This document shows positions 45,619-54,731 of a stretch of 64,000 nucleotides of DNA, one piece after another (positions within the stretch are counted from its first letter, which is position 1; each line of letters starts with the position of its first letter). Made by a program: the position numbers and the translations under genes. The notes under the pieces were generated by a model. That model made no database searches, was not told the origin of the DNA, and saw only the letters and a list, made by a program, of their open reading frames with translations. The DNA is from Lachnospiraceae bacterium (GTDB lineage Bacteria; Bacillota; Clostridia; Lachnospirales; Lachnospiraceae): NCBI GenBank assembly GCA_021772075.1, contig JAETNQ010000015.1, forward strand, positions 1 to 64,000, given 5' to 3'.

Positions 45619-48204
45619 TTAATTACAAATCCCGTAAACCGAAAAATGATTTGCCTGGAACTGTACGCACTGCTGCCCGTTCACCGTCACTACGCTGGAT
45701 TCTACTCTCTCCAGCTGGCCGTCCCCGTCCAGACAGACGACTTTCAATCCTTCCGCCAGCACTCCGTTCGGCTTTGGAATCGTAATCGTCATCCGCTGTC
45801 TGCCCAGCTTTATGATCGGAATTCCTCTGACTGCATCATACAGTTTGATATCATATACCTGAAGGCTCTTTAGCTGTCCACCGGAAACCGCCCTCCGGTA
45901 AGCGCTGCTTATCGTCCCTCCCGCCTCGCTGTTGTCGCTGATACGGAGAATATAGTTTTCCTGGCTTCCCGCAATCTCCGCAGTAACTTCCGGCTGGCCG
46001 GGAAGAGTGCTGCTGTCCACTTCTACGGCAACCGTTCCTTCTCCTCCTCCGCTTTCTGTTCCGAGAAGATATTCCATTTCCTCCTGTCCTGCCAGATCAT
46101 AAGGCTTCCCATATACCAATACCTGCTCCGGCAGAGTCCTGCTGTTGACATCTCCCGGCTGGAGCATACAATATTTCACTTTTAATATGCCCGGAGTATC
46201 GCCATCTGCCGTCTGTTCCACGCTGCACACCAGCCCCCGGTAGCCTCCCGCATCATAATCCAGCACCGTTCCTGCTATATCGGAAGCCGTAATGCCGCCG
46301 TCCACCACAGCGATCCTTACATCCTTTAATACGGCATCCCTATACTTATCGTTCACAAAATGGGTCGCCGTCTTTTCATAAGAAGCAGCGGGCAGTTTTG
46401 ACCCAAGAAATACCGCATTTTTCGTTCTTTCTTCTTTTCCTGAATCCGTCATGTCAAAAGCCCTCAATCCCACTTTTTTTACATATGCCGGAATCTTAAT
46501 GGTACTGAGCGGACATCCTTCAAACGCCCTGTCCCTGATCTCTTCCAAATAATCACCGCCGGATATGCTGGTCAGGCTGCTGCACCCTGCAAAGGCATCC
46601 TCGCCGATCACCGTAACGCTGGACGGCAGGATTACCCCCGTGATCCTGGTATTCCCTTTAAAAGCCTCCGCTCCGATCTGTTTTACACCGTCCGGTATCC
46701 TGATCTGGCTTCCCATTCCGCCATATGCGATCAAAATACCGTCTCCTACCACCGTAAATGGATTCGCCCTGTCGCTTCCACGGTTTTTCATCCATTTCGT
46801 TTCCGCAAAAGCGGAAGGTTCTATCTCTGTAACAGAAGAGGGAATCTCCACATCCTCCAGATCATCACAATGGTAAAACGCGCCATAACCGATGGAAGTC
46901 ACGCCTTCGGGAATTCTAATCGACGTAAGCCCGGACCTGGCAAAGGAAAATTCCCCGATTTCTTTTATTCCTTCTGGAATCTGGTAGTCTTTCAGATCAC
47001 TGTTTTTATAGTATGCCTGCGCGGCAATTTTTTCATTATCCACAATCGTATACTTGATGAAAGCGTTCTGCCCGTTTCCTCCCATAATCTCTGCTCCTGC
47101 AGATGTCTGCGCCGTTTCCTCACCGGTATCCGGCCGTTCATTTCCTGAAAGAACCTTAGATTGGCTGTTATCCATAAAAACAACTGCATTCCCGCCAACA
47201 ATGGTACTTTGTCCCAGGATCTTCTCTCCTGTACCTTCCCCTTCAACAGATTCCCCGGATTCCCCGTTCTCTCCGGCATTGTCCTCCGCTCCTGCACCGA
47301 CATCCTGGTATTCCGCGCTCGCTACATTGGATTTATCTCTCTGCGCCTCATATTCCGCCGCCACAGACCCCGCTTCCGCAATGATCTTCAGCTTCGGGCA
47401 TCCATCAAAAGCCGTCTGATGGATACTTTCTACTGACATAGGAATTTCCGTTTCCCCTAAGTTGATGCAATCGGCAAAAGCCTTTATGCCGATACGCCGT
47501 AAAGAATAAGGAAAAGAAACTTTTTCCAGGCTTGTACAGCCCGTAAAACCATAATCTGGTATTGACGTTACATTACTTCCAAAATAAACCCTTTCCAGAT
47601 TCCGGCATCCCCAGAACGCATTGTTTTTGATCGTTTTTACGGTAGAAGGCATCCGGTAAACGCTCCCCCCGTAGCCGGGAAGCATCGCGTATACAATAGT
47701 CTTATCCTTACTGTATACTACCCCGTCCTCATAGGACAAATCCTCATTATATATGCTGATACTCATGGTCGACAACAGATTGCAGTCCGCAAATATGCCC
47801 GTCCCCAATTTCCGTACCTTTTTGCCAAGTTTGATGGATTTTAAACTGCTGCACCCGCTGAATGCCCCGTTGCCGATCGTCGTCACCGTATCAGGAATCG
47901 AAATTCTCTCCAGGGAAGTACAGCCGCTAAAAGCATTGTAATCAATATCTTCCACATAACCGGGAATCTCCACCTTTACCAACTCCGTATGGCCTGCAAA
48001 CGCTTCCTTTCCAATATGCTTCACAGACGTGGGAATAGACACGGCGCTGGCCGTGCCTGTATACTTTACCAATGTATCTCCCTTCATCTGGAAATCCGAT
48101 GACGAAGCGGAAGCCGCCTCCACATTCGGCAGAGAAAACCAGGCGGCCGCCGCTGCCATACACAGCAGCAGCACGCCAGTCAGAATTCTTACTTTTTTAA
48201 TCAT
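45619..48204 (-). CDS. Secreted BspA-type leucine-rich-repeat protein, 861 aa
   Basis: Signal peptide at the N-terminus (VLLLCMAAAAAWFS, cleavage near VEAAS). Two blocks of LRR_5/BspA repeats, about residues 45-270 and 390-590, with the pattern IGKEAFAGHTELVKVEIPG, IGNGAFSGCSSLKSIKLG and IGYGAFYHCDDLEDVEIP. A Glu/Gly-rich spacer separates the blocks. The last ~130 residues (ENYILRISDN, IPKPNGVLAEGLKVV, CVQFQANHFSVYGI) resemble the penultimate domain of the large neighbour. There is no sorting signal, so it is released or bound non-covalently. BspA-type proteins bind host or bacterial ligands. Confidence 0.85.
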   Translation of the reverse strand: MIKKVRILTGVLLLCMAAAAAWFSLPNVEAASASSSDFQMKGDTLVKYTGTASAVSIPTSVKHIGKEAFAGHTELVKVEIPGYVEDIDYNAFSGCTSLERISIPDTVTTIGNGAFSGCSSLKSIKLGKKVRKLGTGIFADCNLLSTMSISIYNEDLSYEDGVVYSKDKTIVYAMLPGYGGSVYRMPSTVKTIKNNAFWGCRNLERVYFGSNVTSIPDYGFTGCTSLEKVSFPYSLRRIGIKAFADCINLGETEIPMSVESIHQTAFDGCPKLKIIAEAGSVAAEYEAQRDKSNVASAEYQDVGAGAEDNAGENGESGESVEGEGTGEKILGQSTIVGGNAVVFMDNSQSKVLSGNERPDTGEETAQTSAGAEIMGGNGQNAFIKYTIVDNEKIAAQAYYKNSDLKDYQIPEGIKEIGEFSFARSGLTSIRIPEGVTSIGYGAFYHCDDLEDVEIPSSVTEIEPSAFAETKWMKNRGSDRANPFTVVGDGILIAYGGMGSQIRIPDGVKQIGAEAFKGNTRITGVILPSSVTVIGEDAFAGCSSLTSISGGDYLEEIRDRAFEGCPLSTIKIPAYVKKVGLRAFDMTDSGKEERTKNAVFLGSKLPAASYEKTATHFVNDKYRDAVLKDVRIAVVDGGITASDIAGTVLDYDAGGYRGLVCSVEQTADGDTPGILKVKYCMLQPGDVNSRTLPEQVLVYGKPYDLAGQEEMEYLLGTESGGGEGTVAVEVDSSTLPGQPEVTAEIAGSQENYILRISDNSEAGGTISSAYRRAVSGGQLKSLQVYDIKLYDAVRGIPIIKLGRQRMTITIPKPNGVLAEGLKVVCLDGDGQLERVESSVVTVNGQQCVQFQANHFSVYGICN

Positions 48205-48254
48205 AGGCTCCCCCTGTAAATAAATGCCACATCCTTTTCAGCCGCTCCGTCATG

Positions 48255-51200
48255 TTAAGCTGCCTTTACCTTGGGCTGTTTCTTATCTTTCTTGCAGAAC
48301 AATATGATAGAAATACATGCCAGCCCCATCGCCAGGAACCATTTCGGATGAATCGGGTCGCCGGTCTTAGGCGTCGCATCGATCAAACCTTCTGTCAGGT
48401 TGCCTTTATCCACATAGATCGTATACGGTGAGAAATGGGTCGCAGTAAACTGTACGCACGGTACCCCGTCGATCGTCGTAAACTTCGTCGCCAAATCTTC
48501 CAGTCTGCCGTCCACCACGCTTGCCGCCCTGTTATTGCCGGCATATTGTATCAGTCCGTCCGGCAGAGGAAGCGTAATATCAACGCTGATGCCGGATACA
48601 TCGGTAATCTTGTTCTGTCCCGTGGAATCATAAAGGCTGATATCCATAGGCAGATAAGCGATATTGCTCAAATTGCCGTATTTTCCTTCCAGAGCTGCAA
48701 TCACTGCAGCAGTCGCCTGGGCATCATCCGTGATCCTGACCACATAATTGTCCGAAGAACCGTTTACATTCGCCGAAGCCAGGCCGGTATTGGAAATACC
48801 GCTCTTATTCACATCCACTGTCGTCGTCGAGTTTCTGCGCGTACTCCTGGAATTACCGCTTACCGAAGAAGTATCCGCCTTAAAGTTAGCCGTGATCTCG
48901 ACATTATTGGCCGGCATCGTAAAGGTTGTCGATATCGCCGTCTGGTTCACGAAGCCTACTCCGTTGGAGGAACTGGTCCATTTGTCGAATACCGTGCCGT
49001 CCGCCCTTGCATAAGCGTTGATCGGTACAATCGTACCCGCCGTATAATCGCCGGAACCGCTTCCTCCGTTTACCGTTACTTTATATTTGGTAGCGTTTTC
49101 GGATACGGAGTCTTTATCCTTATCTTTATCTTTGTCGTTGTTATCCTCATCCCCGCCGGAATTATCAGGTTTATTCGGATTATTCGGGTCATCCGGTTTA
49201 TTTGGATCATCTGGATTTGTACTGCCTCCCTGCGTATATACTGCAAAGATATCCCAATCCCTTGTTACATTCTTCCATCCGTCGGAAGACCATGCCGAGA
49301 AGGTATATCCCTCCTTTGTCGGATGCGCCGGTTCGATCGCGCTTTCTCCTTCTTTAACTTCCTGCGTCTTTCCTATCACAGTCTTCAAATCGGAATCCGT
49401 ATAGAACGTTACATAATACATGCCTTCCGTTCTGTCCGCATACTGCGCGTAAATATCTACATTTCCTTTAATTTCAGTATAGGCTCTGTCCCATCCGGTA
49501 AATACTTTCCCTTCTACCTCCATCACATCACGGCTAGGCGGCACTGCGTTCTTGCCTTCCTCTACCTGCTGCGTATAATCCTTCATTTCCTCTTTATTGA
49601 TGTCGAAGAAACGGACAGTATACACATTAGCTCCAATCGGCTCATACATTGCCATAATTTCCGTGGGGGCTACAATCGGGTTATAAATTTCTGCACTTGG
49701 CCACCATGTGGTAAAACGATATCCTTCATGCTCATTCACATCCAATATAGTCAACTCCAGATTTTCACCGTCTCTTACATGGAAAGTCTTATATATTTCC
49801 TTTGTCAAGCCATCGACCAATACGACTTCATGTACCCTCTTTAAAGATTCATCTCCTTTCACATCAATATAAGGATAGTCTTTCGCATAAATATCGGCTA
49901 CGCTGCCCGGCAGGGTAATAAAGTCAAATCCCATCCCTTCCCCTCTGTCTTTTTCCGGTTCTCCGTATGTGCCGTCCGGATTCTTCGGTACTATGGCAAA
50001 TGCATTCGGTGCAATGACCGATATACTGTCCGGAATTTTAACCGAACCCAATTCCAGCGTATTCCAAAATGCGCCATTCCTAATTGCCCTTATAGTATTG
50101 GGCAGTTCCACAGAATTCAGCTTATCGCATTCCGCAAACGTCTTTTCCGGTATTTCTGTTACAACAGATGAAGACAAATCCACCTGCCGGATAAAATCAC
50201 AATCCATAAACGCCTCTGGAGCAATTTCTTTTATGCCAGCCAGTTCATCCGGCCCAACAACTCTGGAACCGACAATTTTCCCCCTGCCCTCCAAACATTC
50301 GACAATTTTAGTTTTTGTACCTCCTTCCAATCCATAAATCACCCCGTCCTCCGTCTTAAAATACGGGCTGTCTTTAAAATTCACATCCTTCAGATTTTCA
50401 CATCCGCTGAAAGGCCGAAGTCCTAATGTGCCTGTTTCAGCCCCCACTTCTGCAGATTCCAAATTCAGGCACTGATCAAATGCATAATTACCTATTTCTA
50501 ATGCACCGCTAATATATGCCGTCACCAACTCCGGCAATCTTGCAAAAGTATACGGTTCTATCACATCTATGCTCTTTGTCGTCAGCGTCTTAATATCCTT
50601 TGCTGGCGCTGTATAAGTTTCATCCGGCCAGGTTGACGGCGTTCCAACCGTATTCCCGCTGACCGTCAGCCCTGAAAACAGTCCCTCTTTGATGGACTGC
50701 ACTCCCGCAGGAATTACAATATTTTCCACGCCGTTACGCATATTATTTTGATTTTCTGTGGAAGGGTTATCCGCCCCCGCTATCGCCTCCTTTGCCAAGT
50801 CCGCATTCATATAAGGGAAACGATAACTTACCCCTCCTGACTCGTAAGCTCCTACATAGCCAGCCGGTGCCTGAAATCCGTTTCTCAAATCAGCTTTTGT
50901 CGGGAAATATATCAACTCTGACTTTTTCGTATCCGGATTATATCTTACAGTCAAATTAGTAGGCATGCCGCTATAATATGTAATATACGAAAGCGGCTGT
51001 TGTCCGGCATTCACTTTGGAAGCCGCATCCATCGCATACTTAAATGGTGCCGTATTCTTCCCGTCTTCCTTTTCTATCGCACCGGTAAAACTCAAAAACG
51101 GAGTTTTCGTCAAAAATGCAGTATCATTACACGTATTCGGCATAGCTGCTGCATTCCCGTGCAGACGGTCTACCACTTGCGTAGCAAATGCATCCGTTCC

Positions 51201-53141
51201 AATCGTTTCAATCTTTGAAGCATCATTAAATATAATATGCTCTAAATTATGGCTTCCTTTGAATGCATTATCTCCAATCGTGGTCACCGACTTTGGTATT
51301 ACTACTTTCCTGATAGCACAGTTATTATTAAAACTGCCCTCTACTAAAGAATAAATGCCATAAGGACCCACTTCATCCGGCATAAGGATTTCCGGTACTT
51401 TCACTCCCTGCAGCGGAAGACCATCCAAGTTTTCCACCTGGAACTTTATCAAATCCCCGTTTTCATTGACCTGATATACTAAACCCACCTTATTTCCTTT
51501 GTCGTCTTCACCCTCTTCTACAATTTCATACCTCTTATCATCCAAATATTTGAAACAGATATGCTGTACATTTGCCGTTTTATGTGAAGGAGTCTTATCA
51601 CTGCTATTGCCCTTATAACCCGGACCTTCAAAGTAGAACTTATTTCCCACTTCGCCTTTGAACCTCTCAAATGTATAATCTCCGTCAACTGTTCCACCTT
51701 TACCGCTGTCCGTTACAAAATCCAGATTCTGACTATATGTCTTAATAAATTTCAACTTGCCGCAGCCTTCTACTGTGGAAAGATGGAATACATTTTCCCC
51801 ACCCTTATCCTTACCATGATAGGACTGCGGAAATGTCAAAGATTCCAATGACTCGCACTTTTCAAATGCCTTATATCCAATCTCACGCAAATTATAACCC
51901 AAACCATTATTGGTACCTGTCATATCTATTGACTGCAAACTAAAACATTCCTTAAAGCAAAAGTCACCAATCCGCGCAATATTTGTCGGGATCGCAATTG
52001 AAGCTAATGATTCACAATTGGCAAATGCATATGCTCCCAGCGTATCCAGATTGGAATATAAATTCAAATCTGCAGAAGCCAAATTCCTGCAGTTGGCAAA
52101 TGCATAATTGCCTAATGTATTCAGACCATTTCCCAGTTTAATACTCCTAATATTCGTACATCCGTAAAACGCATAATCGCCAATCCCGACCAAAGGCGAA
52201 GAATCCTGGCCGTTGACTTTTATCGTACCAAATGTCAGATTCGCAATATTAGCCGCTGCCTGCCCCTCATTCGTACCGCCAAAAACACTGTGCGTCGAGT
52301 CACAGAAGTCTGCTATCTCCCAGTTTTTTGTCGTTTCATTATATGCCGCATACTGCTTTCCGATGTATCTTACCGTAGCTCCGTCAATCCGATTGTCACT
52401 ATCTCCCTTTGATCCTGCCTGTTTCCAATTTGGATCATCTTTAGTTATCAGCGCTTGCTGTGTTGGAATTCCATCATTAGCATCATAATAGTACAACGGC
52501 TTATCAACGCCATCCGGACTCCAAATATGTATTTGTTCTGCTGTACAAGGCAAATATCTCTCAAACTCTTCCCCCTCCCGCGTCTGGATATCCCTCACAT
52601 AATCGTCAAACTTCCCGTTTCTGTTCAAATCTTCACTGGTAAGAACCATGTCACCTTCTACTTGCCTTGTCACCTTTTTCATTCCCATGTAATACAAAGG
52701 CATTCCTTCTTTGTTTGCCGCCGCATAACTGCCAGCATCTCCGCTGTCTGTATATTTCACATAAGCATCTACCGTAGCTGGGATTGTCAAATTACCTCCT
52801 GGCAAGTCCCTGTCCTGGTCATAATCTACAATGATAGCCGACTTGTTTTTATCGCCTCCCTGTCCAACTCCCTTTGCATCCACATATACGAAACGGAACA
52901 TTGCTGTTTCATCCTGATATACCTTTACGGTACTCGTTTGTATTTCAGGTATTGCACTCCCCTCTGATTTTATCCAGCAATCAGCAGGGTTTGTTGCAGA
53001 CCACCCCCCTGCCGCCGCTATTGGCTGCACCGGGATCGCCATCACTATCAATGCGGAAACCATAAACAAACAGCCAAACGTCTTGCGCAGCTGCCTTCTC
53101 AATTTCCAATTTTTCTTTTTTGTTTTCTTGCCCTTAGCCAT
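48255..53141 (-). CDS. Sortase-anchored giant LRR surface protein, 1628 aa
   Basis: A Lys/Arg-rich start and signal peptide (CLFMVSALIVMAIPVQPIAAA) lead to several blocks of BspA/LRR_5 repeats (for example IGDYAFYGCTNIRSIKLG, LGAYAFANCESLASIAIP), interrupted by non-repeat inserts. Then two Listeria-Bacteroides (InlB-type) repeats end near residue 1300 (FTGWDRAYTEIKGNVDIYAQY; FSAWSSDG). A Pro/Asp/Asn linker, a third variant repeat, and the shared C-terminal module (NYVVRITDD, LPLPDGLIQ, CVQFTATHFSPYTIY) follow. The end is a sorting signal: TPKTG at 1590-1594, a hydrophobic stretch and a Lys-rich tail. GGAGGAGAG before the ATG. Probably a host- or neighbour-binding adhesin. Confidence 0.9.
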   Translation of the reverse strand: MAKGKKTKKKNWKLRRQLRKTFGCLFMVSALIVMAIPVQPIAAAGGWSATNPADCWIKSEGSAIPEIQTSTVKVYQDETAMFRFVYVDAKGVGQGGDKNKSAIIVDYDQDRDLPGGNLTIPATVDAYVKYTDSGDAGSYAAANKEGMPLYYMGMKKVTRQVEGDMVLTSEDLNRNGKFDDYVRDIQTREGEEFERYLPCTAEQIHIWSPDGVDKPLYYYDANDGIPTQQALITKDDPNWKQAGSKGDSDNRIDGATVRYIGKQYAAYNETTKNWEIADFCDSTHSVFGGTNEGQAAANIANLTFGTIKVNGQDSSPLVGIGDYAFYGCTNIRSIKLGNGLNTLGNYAFANCRNLASADLNLYSNLDTLGAYAFANCESLASIAIPTNIARIGDFCFKECFSLQSIDMTGTNNGLGYNLREIGYKAFEKCESLESLTFPQSYHGKDKGGENVFHLSTVEGCGKLKFIKTYSQNLDFVTDSGKGGTVDGDYTFERFKGEVGNKFYFEGPGYKGNSSDKTPSHKTANVQHICFKYLDDKRYEIVEEGEDDKGNKVGLVYQVNENGDLIKFQVENLDGLPLQGVKVPEILMPDEVGPYGIYSLVEGSFNNNCAIRKVVIPKSVTTIGDNAFKGSHNLEHIIFNDASKIETIGTDAFATQVVDRLHGNAAAMPNTCNDTAFLTKTPFLSFTGAIEKEDGKNTAPFKYAMDAASKVNAGQQPLSYITYYSGMPTNLTVRYNPDTKKSELIYFPTKADLRNGFQAPAGYVGAYESGGVSYRFPYMNADLAKEAIAGADNPSTENQNNMRNGVENIVIPAGVQSIKEGLFSGLTVSGNTVGTPSTWPDETYTAPAKDIKTLTTKSIDVIEPYTFARLPELVTAYISGALEIGNYAFDQCLNLESAEVGAETGTLGLRPFSGCENLKDVNFKDSPYFKTEDGVIYGLEGGTKTKIVECLEGRGKIVGSRVVGPDELAGIKEIAPEAFMDCDFIRQVDLSSSVVTEIPEKTFAECDKLNSVELPNTIRAIRNGAFWNTLELGSVKIPDSISVIAPNAFAIVPKNPDGTYGEPEKDRGEGMGFDFITLPGSVADIYAKDYPYIDVKGDESLKRVHEVVLVDGLTKEIYKTFHVRDGENLELTILDVNEHEGYRFTTWWPSAEIYNPIVAPTEIMAMYEPIGANVYTVRFFDINKEEMKDYTQQVEEGKNAVPPSRDVMEVEGKVFTGWDRAYTEIKGNVDIYAQYADRTEGMYYVTFYTDSDLKTVIGKTQEVKEGESAIEPAHPTKEGYTFSAWSSDGWKNVTRDWDIFAVYTQGGSTNPDDPNKPDDPNNPNKPDNSGGDEDNNDKDKDKDKDSVSENATKYKVTVNGGSGSGDYTAGTIVPINAYARADGTVFDKWTSSSNGVGFVNQTAISTTFTMPANNVEITANFKADTSSVSGNSRSTRRNSTTTVDVNKSGISNTGLASANVNGSSDNYVVRITDDAQATAAVIAALEGKYGNLSNIAYLPMDISLYDSTGQNKITDVSGISVDITLPLPDGLIQYAGNNRAASVVDGRLEDLATKFTTIDGVPCVQFTATHFSPYTIYVDKGNLTEGLIDATPKTGDPIHPKWFLAMGLACISIILFCKKDKKQPKVKAA

Positions 53142-53177
53142 TTTCGCTCTCCTCCATCGTAAAGCTAAACCTATTTA

Positions 53178-54365
53178 TTACTGCACCCTCTTCGCCACCA
53201 CCACGAACCTTCCATCCGTCTGTGAATGGTCGCAGGTCGATAATGTCAATAATTCATCGCCGTATCCAGCGGTCACCCCCGTATCATACAACGACATTTC
53301 TTCCATTTCCTTCATATAGGAACTGAACTCTTCCCCGGAATTCGCATCGATGAACTGATAGTATTTAAAAGCGATCTCGTTCTCTTTCAGCACCTTTGCC
53401 CGGAATACATACATGACCTGGTAAACGCCCTTCTCATATATAGTATCGAACTGGATGATACTATGTTCCTTATAATATGACTCCCTCGCATATTTTTCCA
53501 GATCGCCGAACATCTTGCCGGACCTCATATGATGCCCGTAGAGGATCAGGTTCTGGGACCTCGGCCAGGCCGCGCAGTCCTTATCCATGAAGATACTGCC
53601 GTTATTATCCTTCTCCTGGTTAAAGTTATGATCCAGATAATATTCATTGTTCGTCGTCTGCATCACAGGATAGTCTATTATTGTATCGTCAATTTTCAGC
53701 CATCCGATTAGCCTTCTGTTCTTATTATATAATGTTTTATATTCATCCAGAACATCAGGAAGCTCTATCTCCTCTTCCCGGCCGCGCACTACCAAGTTTT
53801 TTTCCTCAGATACATCCATATTGGCCAATGCGTCGCTGTTCTTCAAATCCGCCAGCTGACTGTAATCATTAGCATTTTTTTCTGCTAAATAATAATAAAC
53901 ACCAAAATATCCGAAGCATAAAACTGCCCCGGCTGTACAAAAAGCTACCAGCAGTTTCCGCCTCCGCTCCCTCGCTTTAAGCCGGGCGGCCACTTCCCGC
54001 TGCATATCCTTATCCAAGTCTTCCAGAGAAACACTGGTTTTTCCATCGGCTGCCGCATTTCCCTTCTTTTGAACTTTCTTCCCCTTTGCCCTTCCTTTTT
54101 CCTTCTGGCCTTCCTTGCCGCTTCCTTTTCCATCCTTCTGCCTTTCGGCCAGTTCATATATCTTATCGTCGAAGTCATTCCCCACCATCGTCTCAAAACG
54201 ATAATCGCCCGCTTTCAGCTTTCCATACAGCTCCAGCACCGCTTTCGGGTTCTTCAGATCATATTCCGAACATATCTTGTCAATTTTTTTCTTGTCCCTT
54301 AGGGCAGCCTCATAATCTGTCTTAGTGCGGAATTGCCTCCCCGCTACTATATGACCCTCCGCCAT
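53178..54365 (-). CDS. srtB: Class B sortase with long cytoplasmic N-terminal domain
   Basis: 395 residues from ATG 54365, chosen because GGAGGAG lies 9 bases upstream; the frame's ATG at 54383 has none. Residues 1-135 are charged and cytoplasmic, with a small helical unit (DYEAALRDKKKIDKICSEYDL, split; YGKLKAGDYRFETMVGNDF) that is unusual for sortases. The membrane segment is near 138-160. Catalytic residues: His in LYGHHMRSG, Cys in LSTCDH, Arg in GRFVVVAKR. It would link the TPKTG protein just downstream to peptidoglycan. Sortase B of C. difficile is known to use (S/P)PxTG signals, close to TPKTG. Confidence 0.9.
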   Translation of the reverse strand: MAEGHIVAGRQFRTKTDYEAALRDKKKIDKICSEYDLKNPKAVLELYGKLKAGDYRFETMVGNDFDDKIYELAERQKDGKGSGKEGQKEKGRAKGKKVQKKGNAAADGKTSVSLEDLDKDMQREVAARLKARERRRKLLVAFCTAGAVLCFGYFGVYYYLAEKNANDYSQLADLKNSDALANMDVSEEKNLVVRGREEEIELPDVLDEYKTLYNKNRRLIGWLKIDDTIIDYPVMQTTNNEYYLDHNFNQEKDNNGSIFMDKDCAAWPRSQNLILYGHHMRSGKMFGDLEKYARESYYKEHSIIQFDTIYEKGVYQVMYVFRAKVLKENEIAFKYYQFIDANSGEEFSSYMKEMEEMSLYDTGVTAGYGDELLTLSTCDHSQTDGRFVVVAKRVQ

Positions 54366-54407
54366 CTGCAGACTCTCCTCCATAAATATATTCCATATAC
54401 AACATAT

Positions 54408-54435
54408 ATTTTACTATACCTTGCAATTAATGCAA
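54408..54435 (-). promoter_or_regulatory. Candidate promoter and palindrome of the sortase operon
   Basis: TTGCAT (54435-54430), 16-base spacer, TAAAAT (54413-54408). The palindrome CTTGCA-ATTAA-TGCAAG (54420-54436) covers the -35, so a regulator may bind. The 350-base gap between this gene and the Rpn gene holds this, two hairpins, and nothing coding that I can see. Confidence 0.55.
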
Positions 54436-54527
54436 GTATTTTGTCTATATATTGTAGCAGATTTTTTTATTTTTTTCAAAAATTATTTCTCGCACCTTAT
54501 CCGCCGAAAATATGTAAACGGAAAACA

Positions 54528-54571
54528 AATAAGCCCGCTATATTGCGCTTGGCCGTATAGGCAGGCTTATT
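54528..54571. terminator. Nested hairpin in the sortase upstream gap
   Basis: AATAAGCC pairs with GGCTTATT (8), with an inner CTATA/TATAG (5) and a 13-base loop. T-rich tracts follow on both strands (TGTTTT on each side), so it may terminate in either direction; it shields the sortase promoter from Rpn-gene transcription. Confidence 0.55.
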
Positions 54572-54664
54572 GTTTTGTCAGATCAACCGCCTTGCAGACA
54601 GTTGTTTCCTCTTTTGTATGTTCTATATAAAGATACCATAATTTCTAAATAAATCAATGATAAA

Positions 54665-54691
54665 TTAGTCCTAAGTCTTCTTTCGGACTAA
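54665..54691 (-). terminator. Hairpin after the intact Rpn gene
   Basis: TTAGTCC and GGACTAA form a 7-pair stem with a 13-base loop, 41 bases past the Rpn stop. The minus-strand tail is AATTTATC, a modest T content. Confidence 0.45.
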
Positions 54692-54731
54692 GCATCCCAA
54701 TCATTTCGCCTTGGAAATATTGCTGTCTCTG

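Noticed and set aside
48435..49844. 469-codon plus-strand frame opposite the 1628-aa LRR gene
   Set aside because: It is antisense to a clear coding gene, has no ribosome site of note and an Arg/Ile/His-rich composition typical of reverse-frame shadows.
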